Of a stretch of DNA of 55,059 bases, positions 1 to 7,296 are shown piece by piece. Location: assembly GCF_001423105.1 (NCBI RefSeq), contig NZ_LMNV01000003.1, positions 571,925 through 626,983 of the forward strand, read 5' to 3'. The notes below the pieces were generated by a model, which worked only from the letters and a program-made list of their open reading frames with translations, was not told the origin of the DNA and ran no database searches. Origin of the DNA: Frondihabitans sp. Leaf304. GTDB lineage: Bacteria > Actinomycetota > Actinomycetes > Actinomycetales > Microbacteriaceae. The number at the start of each line of letters is the position of its first letter. The stretch's first letter is position 1. The position numbers and the translations under genes are program-made.

Positions 1-125
1 GGAATGCTTTCGAAATGGTCGTGCGACAGGCCACAGGTGCATTCAGCGATGACCGGCTCATCCCAGAAGGGAACCCAGTAGGTCACGGAGTGTGGGATGC
101 CCCACGGGTCGTCCGGGCTGTACAT
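1..125 (-). CDS. Partial hypothetical protein (N-terminus only)
   Basis: The minus-strand frame starts at ATG 125 and runs off the left edge, giving about 41 residues. It opens MYSPDDPWGIPHSVTYWVPF and contains CTCGLSHDHF. A GAGGAG ribosome-binding site lies six bases upstream of the ATG, which supports the start. The Cys-x-Cys and two His could bind metal, but this is only a guess. No family is recognised. Confidence 0.6.
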   Translation of the reverse strand, partial: MYSPDDPWGIPHSVTYWVPFWDEPVIAECTCGLSHDHFESI

Positions 126-139
126 GCGAACAGCTCCTC

Positions 140-165
140 TTCCGTCAGACGATCGTCTGTCGGAA
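140..165. promoter_or_regulatory. 26-bp near-perfect palindrome, candidate operator
   Basis: CAGACGATCGTCTG (146-159) is a perfect 14-bp palindrome. It extends on both sides to 140 and 165 with a single T/T mismatch pair (145/160). It lies just upstream of the leftward gene that starts at 125 and before the rightward gene at 253, so it is placed to be an operator for the leftward promoter or both. Confidence 0.45.
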
Positions 166-252
166 AGACCGTATGGCTTGAGAAGACTCGTTGTCAACGA
201 CTTTCCCCACCGTCGCGACCCCACCGGGGCTGGCCCGTGTACCGTGCGCGCC

Positions 253-591
253 ATGACCGAGTCGAACCCGGGCGAGCAGGCCGCCGCTCACTCCGACGCC
301 GACGACGAGCGCTGGCTCGTCATCAACGGACGACGGTGGCGACGAACCGACCCGAGCCTGCCCGACGACGTCGCGTCCGCTCTGAGGTCGCACCTCGGCC
401 GCGGTCGCTCGGGAGTGGGTTCGGCGAAGCGTGCTGGCGACGAGACGGCGGTGACGGACGCGCGAAAGCGGGTGGGTCTCGCCAAGCACGGTCTCGGCGA
501 GCGGGGCGACTATTGGTGGGAGCGGCCGGTGGCCGACCGTCTGGTTCAGGCCGAGCAAGCCCTCCGCGACTTGGATGCACTCGACGGCTGA
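253..591 (+). CDS. Conserved actinobacterial hypothetical protein
   Basis: This 112-residue soluble protein carries a WLVINGRRWRRTDPSLPDD segment at residues 21-39 and a GERGDYWWERP segment near residue 83. From memory this pattern marks a small actinobacterial family often labelled 'biopolymer transporter Tol' in databases, a name with no clear functional basis. The start is ATG 253. No strong ribosome-binding site precedes it, so the message may be leaderless or start at an earlier GTG. Longer frames through this region in other phases are Arg/Pro-rich and are taken as shadows. Confidence 0.65.
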   Translation: MTESNPGEQAAAHSDADDERWLVINGRRWRRTDPSLPDDVASALRSHLGRGRSGVGSAKRAGDETAVTDARKRVGLAKHGLGERGDYWWERPVADRLVQAEQALRDLDALDG

Positions 592-741
592 GCCTCGTGC
601 TCGGCCACGGGCCCGCGATGCGCGGGTGACCGTGGCAGAGGAGGCCCGCGCGAACCGCCGGGAGCGCCTACAGTTCGAAGTTCGTGCACGTCCGGTGCAG
701 CAGGGGTTGACCGCGTCGCGAGACGGGTGGGGAAGTGACTA

Positions 742-1479
742 GTGTCGTCGATAACGGCTCTGTGCGCTGTGGTGCCGGCTCACAATGAGGAGGGCCTCAT
801 CGGCGCCTGCCTCGAAGGTCTCAGTGCGGCCGCGAGCGCTCTGCACGCCGCCCGCCCCGACGTAGCTCTGCGAATCGTCGTGGTGGCAGACAGCTGCAGC
901 GACGACACGGTGGCGATCGCCTCGTCGTTCTCCGGCGTCGAGGTGCTGACGAGCATGGGCGGCACGGTGGGTGCGGCTCGGGCAGAGGGCATCGACCACA
1001 GCCTGGCTGCCCTCCGTGGCCATGCTGAAGGCGGGCCTCTCGGGCGCGGTGTCTGGATCGGCAACACCGACGCCGACTCGGTAGTTCCGCCGAATTGGTT
1101 TGTCGAGCAACTCCGGCTCGCCGACTCCGGTATCGACGTGATGCTCGGCACGGTCACACCCGACTTCGCCGATCTCACCGAGGCCCAGATCGCCGCGTGG
1201 AAAGCGAAGCGCGTTCCAGGGAAGCCCAACGGGCACGTTCACGGGGCCAACCTCGGGGTTCGAGCATCGGCATATCTCGAGGCCGGTGGCTTTCTCCACC
1301 ACGACGAGCACGAAGACAACGACCTGGTCACGAGGCTGCGAGCGCAGGGCGTCACGCTCGCCGCATCGGATGATTGCGACGTGATGACCTCCGGCCGACA
1401 GGTGGGTCGCACTCCGGGTGGCTACGCCCGATACCTTGCCGAGAACCTCGTGCCGGCTTGCGTGGCTCCGTCGTTCTGA
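742..1479 (+). CDS. Family 2 (GT-A) glycosyltransferase
   Basis: The 245-residue protein has the GT-A family 2 layout: an N-terminal nucleotide-sugar fold beginning VVPAHNEEGLIGACLEGL (10-27), an acidic metal site NTDADS (108-113), a conserved HGANLGVR block (167-174) and an acceptor-side acidic motif EHEDNDL (189-195). No membrane segment is seen, so it probably acts in the cytosol on a soluble or membrane-surface acceptor. The start is GTG 742 with GGGGAAG upstream. Glycosyltransferases of this short type occur beside PIG-L, NodS-like methyltransferase and acyl-CoA dehydrogenase genes, and all three lie within 3 kb here on the opposite strand. The sugar and acceptor are unknown. Confidence 0.85.
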   Translation: MSSITALCAVVPAHNEEGLIGACLEGLSAAASALHAARPDVALRIVVVADSCSDDTVAIASSFSGVEVLTSMGGTVGAARAEGIDHSLAALRGHAEGGPLGRGVWIGNTDADSVVPPNWFVEQLRLADSGIDVMLGTVTPDFADLTEAQIAAWKAKRVPGKPNGHVHGANLGVRASAYLEAGGFLHHDEHEDNDLVTRLRAQGVTLAASDDCDVMTSGRQVGRTPGGYARYLAENLVPACVAPSF

Positions 1480-1585
1480 CCGGGTCTCGACCTGTCAAGT
1501 GGCCTCGAATAGCCGCGTGACCGAGCCTCGGTTCCGCCATCGAGCTACCGTCCACGTCACACCGATCACAAACCAGGAGATCTCC

Positions 1586-2041
1586 ATGGCACAAGCAATC
1601 GAAACCATCGACGTCAACGTTCCCGTGTCCGTCGCCTACAACCAGTGGACCCAGTTCGAAGAATTTCCGAAGTTCCTCGACGAGGTCGAGTCGATCGACC
1701 AGGTCACCGAGACCCTGACCGTCTGGAACGTCAAGGTCGGTCCCGTCGAGAAGCAGTTCGAGGCCGAGATCACGGAGCAGCACCCCGACGAGCGCGTCGC
1801 CTGGAACTCCACCGGCGGCGAGGTCGACCACGCCGGCGTCATCACGTTCCACAAGCTCAGCGACTCCGAGACCCGCCTGACCGTGCAGATCGACTGGGAG
1901 CCCACCGGCTTCCTCGAGAAGGTCGGCTCGACGCTCGGCGCCGACAACCACGCGATCAAGAAAGACCTTAAGAACTTCAAGGAGTACATCGAGTCGCAGG
2001 GCAAGCCGGACGGCGCCTGGCGAGGCGACGTCAAGGCCTGA
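1586..2041 (+). CDS. SRPBCC family protein (polyketide cyclase/START-like)
   Basis: This 151-residue protein begins AQAIETIDVNVPVSVAYNQW, the usual opening of the SRPBCC (Polyketide_cyc2/CoxG-like) hydrophobic-pocket fold, with FPKFLDEVESIDQV and ERVAWNSTGGEVDHAG following in the expected order. It fills one SRPBCC domain with a short charged tail. AGGAGA sits five bases before ATG 1586. Members of this subgroup are small single-domain proteins, and several are linked to stress; the ligand is unknown. It ends five bases from the stop of the convergent PIG-L gene and may be only a passenger in that cluster. Confidence 0.85.
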   Translation: MAQAIETIDVNVPVSVAYNQWTQFEEFPKFLDEVESIDQVTETLTVWNVKVGPVEKQFEAEITEQHPDERVAWNSTGGEVDHAGVITFHKLSDSETRLTVQIDWEPTGFLEKVGSTLGADNHAIKKDLKNFKEYIESQGKPDGAWRGDVKA

Positions 2042-2046
2042 ACGGT

Positions 2047-2790
2047 CTAGCCGACCGCTACTCTGCCCTCGTTCTCCACGACGAAGACCTCCTCCGGGCG
2101 CTGAAAGTGCCCGAGGAACCTCTCGTGAAGAACGGGGGCAGAGCCGTGTACCTGCGAGCGGTATTTGCCTAGCGCACGAGCTTTGGCGGCTACGTCGTCG
2201 CCGGTCAGCGGCAGCGTGGCCATCGTCGACCACGGGGTATTCGCGTGCTCGGGGTTGCCCCAGTGCCACAGCCAGATCGGGTACGCCCACAGCTGCCGTT
2301 GCTCGCGCCGACACACCTCGAGGGTGATCTCGCCCAGAACACGGTGGTCGCGGTGCCCGTCGCCCTGCCACGGTGCGACCACGAGGGCGCGCGGAAATTC
2401 GCTCAGGATCCCACCGGTCGCCCGGGCGACAAGGTCACGGTTCTCGCGAATGGCACCGTCGGTCACTCCGAGAAACCGGACGTCGTCGATGCCGAGGTCA
2501 CGGGCTGCCGCCTCCGCTTCCGCGGTGCGAACCGCTGCGAGCGTCTCGCCCGGAGAGACGTCCCCGGCGCCGGAGCCGTCGGTGACGACGACGAAGGTCA
2601 CCGCGATTCCGGCCGATCGGGCAGAGGCCAGGAGCCCACCGGCACCGAGGGTCTCGTCATCCGGGTGGGCGGCGAAGACGATCACGTGATCGATTCCGCC
2701 GAGGCGGAGTCGGGGCAGGCGCTGCCACCTCGGATCCTCGTCCCATTCCCGTGCCGCCGTGCCGGGGTCGGCGGAGTCGAAGATCACCAC
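2047..2790 (-). CDS. PIG-L family zinc N-deacetylase
   Basis: The 247-residue product carries the PIG-L/LmbE signature AHPDDE (41-46), with the zinc ligands and catalytic Asp, and the matching downstream motif GDGHRDH (143-149). This family removes acetyl groups from N-acetylglucosamine-type amino sugars, as in mycothiol (MshB) and bacillithiol synthesis and in GPI anchors. The start at ATG 2790 overlaps the end of the upstream acyl-CoA dehydrogenase-like gene by seven bases, so it is the last gene of a translationally coupled run. By context its substrate would be a sugar laid down by the nearby glycosyltransferase. It is not MshB by context, since no other mycothiol gene is present. Confidence 0.9.
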   Translation of the reverse strand: MVIFDSADPGTAAREWDEDPRWQRLPRLRLGGIDHVIVFAAHPDDETLGAGGLLASARSAGIAVTFVVVTDGSGAGDVSPGETLAAVRTAEAEAAARDLGIDDVRFLGVTDGAIRENRDLVARATGGILSEFPRALVVAPWQGDGHRDHRVLGEITLEVCRREQRQLWAYPIWLWHWGNPEHANTPWSTMATLPLTGDDVAAKARALGKYRSQVHGSAPVLHERFLGHFQRPEEVFVVENEGRVAVG

Positions 2791-3791
2791 TCGATGTCGG
2801 AGTCGCGCACGCTTCGACCGAGGGAGGCGTCGTCGCGCTCTCCGTGGTGCTGGCGAATGTAGACGGTGAGGTCGGCGACCCGCTTCGCGTGCGATTCGTC
2901 ACGCACGAGGGGCTCCGGTCCGAGGGCGTGTCCGACGTGGAACATCGCGCCCTCCGCGGCTCGGGCTACGGTGGAGCGGAGGCGCTTGCCGAGCACGACC
3001 GCCTCGTCGCCGGAATCGAGCACGGCGGCCGCTGCCGCGAAGGCCCGACGGGATTCGGCAAGGCGGGCGTCGACCACGCCGAGATGCATGAGCGTGATGT
3101 CATCGCCTCGACCACCCGGTCGTCGAGTCGCCTCGAGCAGAGAGCGGCCGAGCCCGGTCGCGCCGCCCAGCCAGCACGCGGCGACACTGATGCCGCCCCA
3201 GGCGAACCCGGGGCGATCGAGGTACCAGCCGGTCGCGCCCACGGGAGTCGCCGGGCTTTCGTCGAATTCGACGGCGTTGCTCGGGATCTCTTCGAGACCT
3301 CGAGAGTGCCACTCGGCCGACGACACCCGCACACCGTGCTCCGACAGCTTGACGCGGAACAGTCGCCGCTCACTCTCGCTCACCCAAGCCGTCACGAGGG
3401 CGTCCGAGAGCGATCCCCCGAGCGAACACCACTGCTTCACGCCGGTGAGACGCCAGCCGGTGTCGCTTTCGCGAGCTTCGACGCGATGACCGGAACCCTC
3501 CGACGCGAACACTCCCCAGGTGCCGCCGCGCACATGGCTCGACGCCTCCTGATCGAGGATGGTCTGAGCGTCGATGTGCGGCTCGATCGCGCGCGCGAGA
3601 GCGAGATCATGCGAGGCGAGAGTCGCCAGCGCCTCCCACACATCGAGTGTCGCGCCCTGACCGACGAAGGGGCGGAGCGGATTCAGGGCGACGCCGAGGT
3701 CGAGCGCGTCGTTCACTGTCTGGGGGTTCGCATCCAGGACCGCCTGGGTGATGCGACCCACGGGTGCCTCGGAGAGAGCAACTCGTTTCAT
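2784..3791 (-). CDS. Acyl-CoA dehydrogenase-like flavoprotein
   Basis: This 335-residue protein follows the acyl-CoA dehydrogenase order: an N-terminal helical part, a central beta segment with VKQWCSLGG and GWRLTGVKQWC, and a C-terminal helical part. It is about 40-50 residues shorter than typical family members, and the usual catalytic Glu region is not obvious, so it may oxidise something other than an acyl-CoA. ATG 3791 is chosen because GAAAGG precedes it and it overlaps the stop of the methyltransferase gene as ATGA. A longer Arg-rich extension upstream is rejected. The genes before and after are coupled to it. Confidence 0.8.
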   Translation of the reverse strand: MKRVALSEAPVGRITQAVLDANPQTVNDALDLGVALNPLRPFVGQGATLDVWEALATLASHDLALARAIEPHIDAQTILDQEASSHVRGGTWGVFASEGSGHRVEARESDTGWRLTGVKQWCSLGGSLSDALVTAWVSESERRLFRVKLSEHGVRVSSAEWHSRGLEEIPSNAVEFDESPATPVGATGWYLDRPGFAWGGISVAACWLGGATGLGRSLLEATRRPGGRGDDITLMHLGVVDARLAESRRAFAAAAAVLDSGDEAVVLGKRLRSTVARAAEGAMFHVGHALGPEPLVRDESHAKRVADLTVYIRQHHGERDDASLGRSVRDSDIEW

Positions 3792-4384
3792 GTCGTCGCC
3801 TTTCTGGTGAGAGTCACGACGTCGAGGACGAAATCGGGCTCTTCGTGGTGCACAACCGTCGTGAACTCGGGGTGCTGCGTGAGCGCCTGATGGACGGCGT
3901 AACCGGATTGCCGGAAGTCGGACGCCGGGTGCCGCCAATGGCACGCCACCACCGTGCCGCCCTCGGTGAGCTGAGACGCGATCGCCCCGATGAGGTCACG
4001 CCAGACGTCGTCGTCCAGGTAGTAGGCGACCTCCGACACCACGACGAGATCCCACTGCCCGGCCGGCAGCCCGTCCGACACGTCGCCCTGCGCGACCCGC
4101 ACATGAGCCAGACCCGCGAGTCGCTCGCGGGCCCTCTGCACGGCGCTCTCGGCCAGGTCGACGGCGAGGATCCGATCGCTCCGGCCCGCGAGCTCCTCGG
4201 TCAGCACCCCGGTGGAGCAGCCGATCTCGAGCACCGCGCCGTATCGCTCCCGGGGCAGGGCGGCGAGCAGCACGGCACGCTTGCGAATCTCATACCAGCT
4301 CGTCTCGACCGACCACGGGTCGGTTGCATGCAGGTGCGTCGCCTCGAAGTGCGATCGCAGGGCGCCGTGTGACTCGCCGCTCAC
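3788..4384 (-). CDS. NodS-like class I SAM-dependent methyltransferase
   Basis: The 198-residue product has SAM motif I VLEIGCSTGV at 51-60, a motif II acid in ILAVDLAESAV, and a motif IV-like WDLVVVSEVAYYL. The lead-in DPWSVETSWYEIRKRAVLLA (22-41) is typical of the NodS subgroup, whose founding member N-methylates the deacetylated sugar of rhizobial Nod factors. Start is GTG 4384, overlapping the upstream stop as GTGA; the stop overlaps the next gene as ATGA. Together with a PIG-L deacetylase and a glycosyltransferase this suggests deacetylation followed by N-methylation of an amino sugar. The exact substrate is not visible. Confidence 0.85.
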   Translation of the reverse strand: MSGESHGALRSHFEATHLHATDPWSVETSWYEIRKRAVLLAALPRERYGAVLEIGCSTGVLTEELAGRSDRILAVDLAESAVQRARERLAGLAHVRVAQGDVSDGLPAGQWDLVVVSEVAYYLDDDVWRDLIGAIASQLTEGGTVVACHWRHPASDFRQSGYAVHQALTQHPEFTTVVHHEEPDFVLDVVTLTRKATT

Positions 4385-4839
4385 GGCTTCGCTTCGTGGT
4401 GCGCTCGGCCGTGGCTGCGGCGATCCTCTTTCATCTCCGCTTCGAAGAGGTGGCGCTTGCCGCCGGCCAATTCGTCACGGGCCTTCGACTCGGCGGCCTT
4501 GAACGCGGCGTAGTAGTTGTCGTCGTAATCCTCGACGACCTGGAACGTCCATCGGCCGTGGATCACGTTGCGCCCTACGAGCTCGTTCTCGATCTCGTCG
4601 GCAATCGACTCCTGGCCGGCCTGGTGGAGCATCTCCACGGCCTCCCCCAGCGCGAGATCGGCCTTGCCGGTGAGTCGATGGAATCCGTAGAGGTAACCGC
4701 GGGCGTGCTCCACGACCTCAAGGGCCTCGGACAACTTGCCGAGCGCCGCCACCGTCGCGTCGTCGAGACCGGCCGGTCGGCGGTGTGCTGCGTCGGGACC
4801 GCCGGATCCTTGTCGTGGGCTGTCTTCGCTGGCGCTCAT
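4381..4839 (-). CDS. Conserved hypothetical protein, first gene of the PIG-L/NodS operon
   Basis: This 152-residue soluble, acidic protein has LGKLSEALEVVEHARGYLYG, ENELVGRNVIHGRWTFQVVE and YDDNYYAAFK blocks, which I recall from actinobacterial hypothetical proteins of unknown role. Start is ATG 4839. Longer readings into the region upstream would antisense the histidine phosphatase promoter and are rejected. Its stop overlaps the start of the methyltransferase gene by four bases. It could be a regulator or chaperone of the pathway, or an unrelated housekeeping gene that shares the transcript. Confidence 0.75.
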   Translation of the reverse strand: MSASEDSPRQGSGGPDAAHRRPAGLDDATVAALGKLSEALEVVEHARGYLYGFHRLTGKADLALGEAVEMLHQAGQESIADEIENELVGRNVIHGRWTFQVVEDYDDNYYAAFKAAESKARDELAGGKRHLFEAEMKEDRRSHGRAHHEAKP

Positions 4840-4948
4840 ACGTCGAAGTATGCCCCTCTCTCCCGGGGTGTCGCCCACCGTGGACGGGCACAGACCGGCC
4901 CCAGCCACCGCATGCCACGATGAAAGCCACCCCGACCCGAAGGATCCG

Positions 4949-5551
4949 ATGCGACTCCTCCTCATCCGCCACGGCGAGACCGCTGACAACGTCGCTCGCA
5001 CCATCGGCTCGCACCTGCCCGGGCCGGCCCTCTCGCCGACCGGCATCGAGCAGGCTCGCGCCCTCGCCGATCGTCTCGCCGCCGACGAGGTCGCGGTCGT
5101 GCATTCGTCGCGGGCGCTGCGGGCGTCGCAGACAGCCGCCGAGGTGGCCGCCGCCCGGGGTCTGGCGCATCACGAGATCGACGGATTCCACGAGATCGAC
5201 GCCGGAGACCTCGAGGGGCTCCCCTACGCCGAGGCCCTCTCCGGCTACGCGGGCACGATGCAGCGCTGGTGGCACGATCCCGACGCCCGCATCCCCGGTG
5301 GTGAGAGCGGCACCGAGTTCATGGCCCGCTTCAGTGCTGCCATCGATGCGGTCGCGAATGAATCGAACGAGGTCGCCGTCGTGGTCTCGCACGAGGCCGC
5401 GATCTGCGTCTGGGCCTCCTCGACGGCCACGAACCTCGATGCCGAGTTCAGTCGCACCCACGGCGTGCAGAACACCGGCGTCGTGGAGCTCCACGGCTCC
5501 CCCGCCGAGGGCTGGCGAGCCGTCTCGTGGGATGGCGCGCCCGTCGCCTAG
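4949..5551 (+). CDS. Histidine phosphatase family protein (phosphoglycerate mutase-like)
   Basis: The 200-residue product starts MRLLLIRHGETADN with the catalytic RHG at residues 7-9, then SSRALRASQTA with the second phosphate-binding Arg, and a C-terminal catalytic His in VVSHEAA (H148). This is the one-domain branch-1 histidine phosphatase layout. The substrate cannot be read from sequence; relatives act on sugar phosphates, nucleotide phosphates or cobalamin intermediates. Start is ATG 4949 with GAAGGA nine bases before. It is divergent from the PIG-L operon and its stop overlaps the next minus-strand gene by four bases. Confidence 0.88.
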   Translation: MRLLLIRHGETADNVARTIGSHLPGPALSPTGIEQARALADRLAADEVAVVHSSRALRASQTAAEVAAARGLAHHEIDGFHEIDAGDLEGLPYAEALSGYAGTMQRWWHDPDARIPGGESGTEFMARFSAAIDAVANESNEVAVVVSHEAAICVWASSTATNLDAEFSRTHGVQNTGVVELHGSPAEGWRAVSWDGAPVA

Positions 5552-6042
5552 TCGCTTCGGTTAGCGCGGTCGGCACGCTCCCTGAGGGCGTCGAACACCG
5601 GTGCGCAGGCTGCCCGGAGCTCCTCCCACGACGCATCCATCAGCTCGGCCGGCGGGGTGTCTACCACCGCGGCATAACCGTGCTGCGCCCTGGGCACTGG
5701 ATCGCCCGGCAAGACCAGCGACTGCACGAACGCGCCCGTGTCTTTCTCGAAGGTGAGGGTGTGCGACGCCACGTTGCGGCCCCAGTCGGCGGATGGCCAC
5801 GACAGGAAGGCGACGTGTCGCGGATCGGCCGACAGGTCGGTCGCCGAGACGTAGCTGCCGAAGTGCTCCTCGCCGAGCGAGAGGATCTTGTAAGCGCCGT
5901 TGTCGAGGTACACCAGGAGCGCCTCCGGGAACGGCTTCGGCCCGTACATCGCCGTGTACCGCAGCGCTTGTGCGAGCACTGGCGTGCCCAACGGCACCTC
6001 GATCTGGTGCTGCGCGGGTGAGTTGACCTGGTCGACCATCAT
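5548..6042 (-). CDS. Hypothetical protein
   Basis: This 164-residue soluble protein contains YLDNGAYKILSLGEEHFGSY and DPRHVAFLSWPSADWGRN. No family is recognised. Two adjacent ATG codons (6042 and 6039) are preceded by CGGAGAC; the first is used here. A longer reading to 6138 lacks a ribosome-binding site. The stop overlaps that of the convergent phosphatase gene by four bases. Good coding character, including balanced composition and G/C-ending codons, supports it as a true gene. Confidence 0.7.
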   Translation of the reverse strand: MMVDQVNSPAQHQIEVPLGTPVLAQALRYTAMYGPKPFPEALLVYLDNGAYKILSLGEEHFGSYVSATDLSADPRHVAFLSWPSADWGRNVASHTLTFEKDTGAFVQSLVLPGDPVPRAQHGYAAVVDTPPAELMDASWEELRAACAPVFDALRERADRANRSD

Positions 6043-6138
6043 GTCTCCGATCGGAGTAGCTGGGGTTGCAAACGACGCCCACAATAGCGGCACCACCTGT
6101 CGCGAAAACGACTCCGTTTGCGGCGAGCGCGAAGGCAC

Positions 6139-6183
6139 TTTTGAGCCTTTTTTGAGCTACGACCCCGGCCACGGTTTTATATT
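6139..6183 (+). promoter_or_regulatory. Candidate hsp20 promoter with an 11-bp-spaced direct repeat
   Basis: TTTTGAGC occurs at 6139-6146 and again at 6150-6157, exactly 11 bases apart. A TATATT -10-like element lies at 6178-6183. One-turn spacing suggests a regulator reads both copies on one face of the helix. The HspR HAIR inverted repeat was looked for and is not present in its usual form. Confidence 0.4.
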
Positions 6184-6254
6184 TTTGGTGTCTGAATCCG
6201 GGAGGGTTCGGCACCACCAACTCCACACGCAGCACCCAAGAAAGGGGACTCTTC

Positions 6255-6707
6255 ATGGCTATGTCTTTTGATCCTTTCACCGAGATCGACCGTCTCACCG
6301 CCGGTCTTCTCGGAACCCGGCAGGGGCCCAAGTTCATGCCCGTCGACCTGTATCGCGATGGCGATCGGTACGTCTTGAACGCAGACATGCCCGGTATCGA
6401 CCCCGGGTCGGTCGATATCGACGTCGATGGTCAACTGCTGACCATCCGCGCCAACCGGACGGCCGACACCCGCGACGGCGTGAAGTGGCTCAGCCAGGAA
6501 CGTCCGCATGGCTCGTACCTACGCCAGTTCTCGGTCGGCGAGGGCATCGACTCGACCAAGATCACGGCGCACTACGACAACGGCGTTCTGTCGCTGGTGA
6601 TCCCGGTCAGCGAGAAGGCCAAGCCTCGCAAGATCGAAGTCACCACCGGCCAGGCCTCCGAGCTCAGCTCGGGTCAGGGTTCGGAACAGCACTCACTCAA
6701 CAGCTGA
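6255..6707 (+). CDS. Hsp20/alpha-crystallin small heat shock protein
   Basis: The 150-residue product has a short N-terminal arm with FDPFTEIDRLTAGLLG, an alpha-crystallin domain from about 27 to 118 (MPVDLYRDGDRYVLNADMPG, then the conserved YDNGVLSLVIPV at 107-118) and a Ser/Gln-rich tail. The tail carries a weak I-x-V (I127-V129). Such proteins hold unfolding client proteins as ATP-independent oligomers in the cytosol. AAAGGGG precedes ATG 6255. It appears to have its own promoter and a strong hairpin directly after its stop. Confidence 0.95.
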   Translation: MAMSFDPFTEIDRLTAGLLGTRQGPKFMPVDLYRDGDRYVLNADMPGIDPGSVDIDVDGQLLTIRANRTADTRDGVKWLSQERPHGSYLRQFSVGEGIDSTKITAHYDNGVLSLVIPVSEKAKPRKIEVTTGQASELSSGQGSEQHSLNS

Positions 6708-6711
6708 CGGC

Positions 6712-6751
6712 GAGGGTGGGGGCCCTCCATGAGGGCCCTCACCCCACCCTC
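6712..6751 (+). terminator. Strong two-part hairpin after hsp20
   Basis: GAGGGTGGGG (6712-6721) pairs perfectly with CCCCACCCTC (6742-6751), and inside it GCCCTC (6722-6727) pairs with GAGGGC (6731-6736) around CAT, leaving a 5-base bulge. No T-run follows, so it may be a weak terminator, an RNA stabiliser, or an attenuator before the next ORF at 6779. Confidence 0.6.
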
Positions 6752-6778
6752 TCACTACGCACCGGCGAGGAGGCCACC

Positions 6779-7042
6779 ATGCTTCTGGTCGCAGCTCTCG
6801 ACACTCCCACCCGGGATGACATCGACGACGTCATCCGCGAAGCGGAACAGATACTCGTCGACGCCGTCCTCGACGACGCAACCCGCGTGACCATCACTCG
6901 GGCAGCACCGCCACTGACTCCAGCCCGTGCAAAACCCGCGGCCACGCCCGGTTGCTCGACGACGTCATGGCGCCGCATCTCACGTCCGACAACCTCGACG
7001 CCTTGGGCCCGCTCACCTCCGAGGCGGCCGACACACGACTAG
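6779..7042 (+). pseudogene. Small frameshifted gene downstream of hsp20
   Basis: ATG 6779 opens a clearly coding stretch, LLVAALDTPTRDDIDDVIR and on to about residue 53, after which the frame becomes Pro/Ser/Thr-rich and unlike protein. A second frame, one base off, takes up coding character near 6940 with ARLLDDVMAPHLTSDNLDAL and GPLTSEAADTRLAPP. Joining them by one frameshift near 6930-6950 gives a protein of about 85-90 residues. Either the gene is broken here or there is a base error. The family is not recognised. It follows the hsp20 hairpin by 28 bases and may belong to the same stress transcript. Confidence 0.5.
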
Positions 7043-7052
7043 CTCCTCCCGG

Positions 7053-7082
7053 GGCGGGAACCGGCCTTTGCCAGTTCCCGCC
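7053..7082 (+). terminator. Hairpin after the frameshifted gene
   Basis: GGCGGGAAC (7053-7061) pairs with GTTCCCGCC (7074-7082) around a 12-base loop. No clear T-run follows. It sits where the hsp20-linked transcript would end, about 215 bases before the next gene. Confidence 0.5.
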
Positions 7083-7296
7083 TCGGCCTTTGCGACTGAG
7101 GAGGAGACAGCTCACGCACAACGCTGCAGACTGTTCCCTGCCTCGCTCACTTTTGGCCCCGGACCAGCAGAGCTGGCGGTGACGCCGCCCATGCGCTACA
7201 TTCCGAGCAGAGGGAAAAATCCCGTTCGGCTTCGGTCGGCGGAAATGCGCACGCGTCTCATGGGAGTCGCCACTTCTTCCTCGAAGGAGTGCGCCT

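Noticed and set aside
15-629. Long Arg-rich frames in 1-630 on both strands
   Set aside because: They are high-GC shadows of the gene at 253-591.
6043-6254. HAIR or CIRCE element upstream of hsp20
   Set aside because: The needed inverted repeats were not found; only direct repeats are present.
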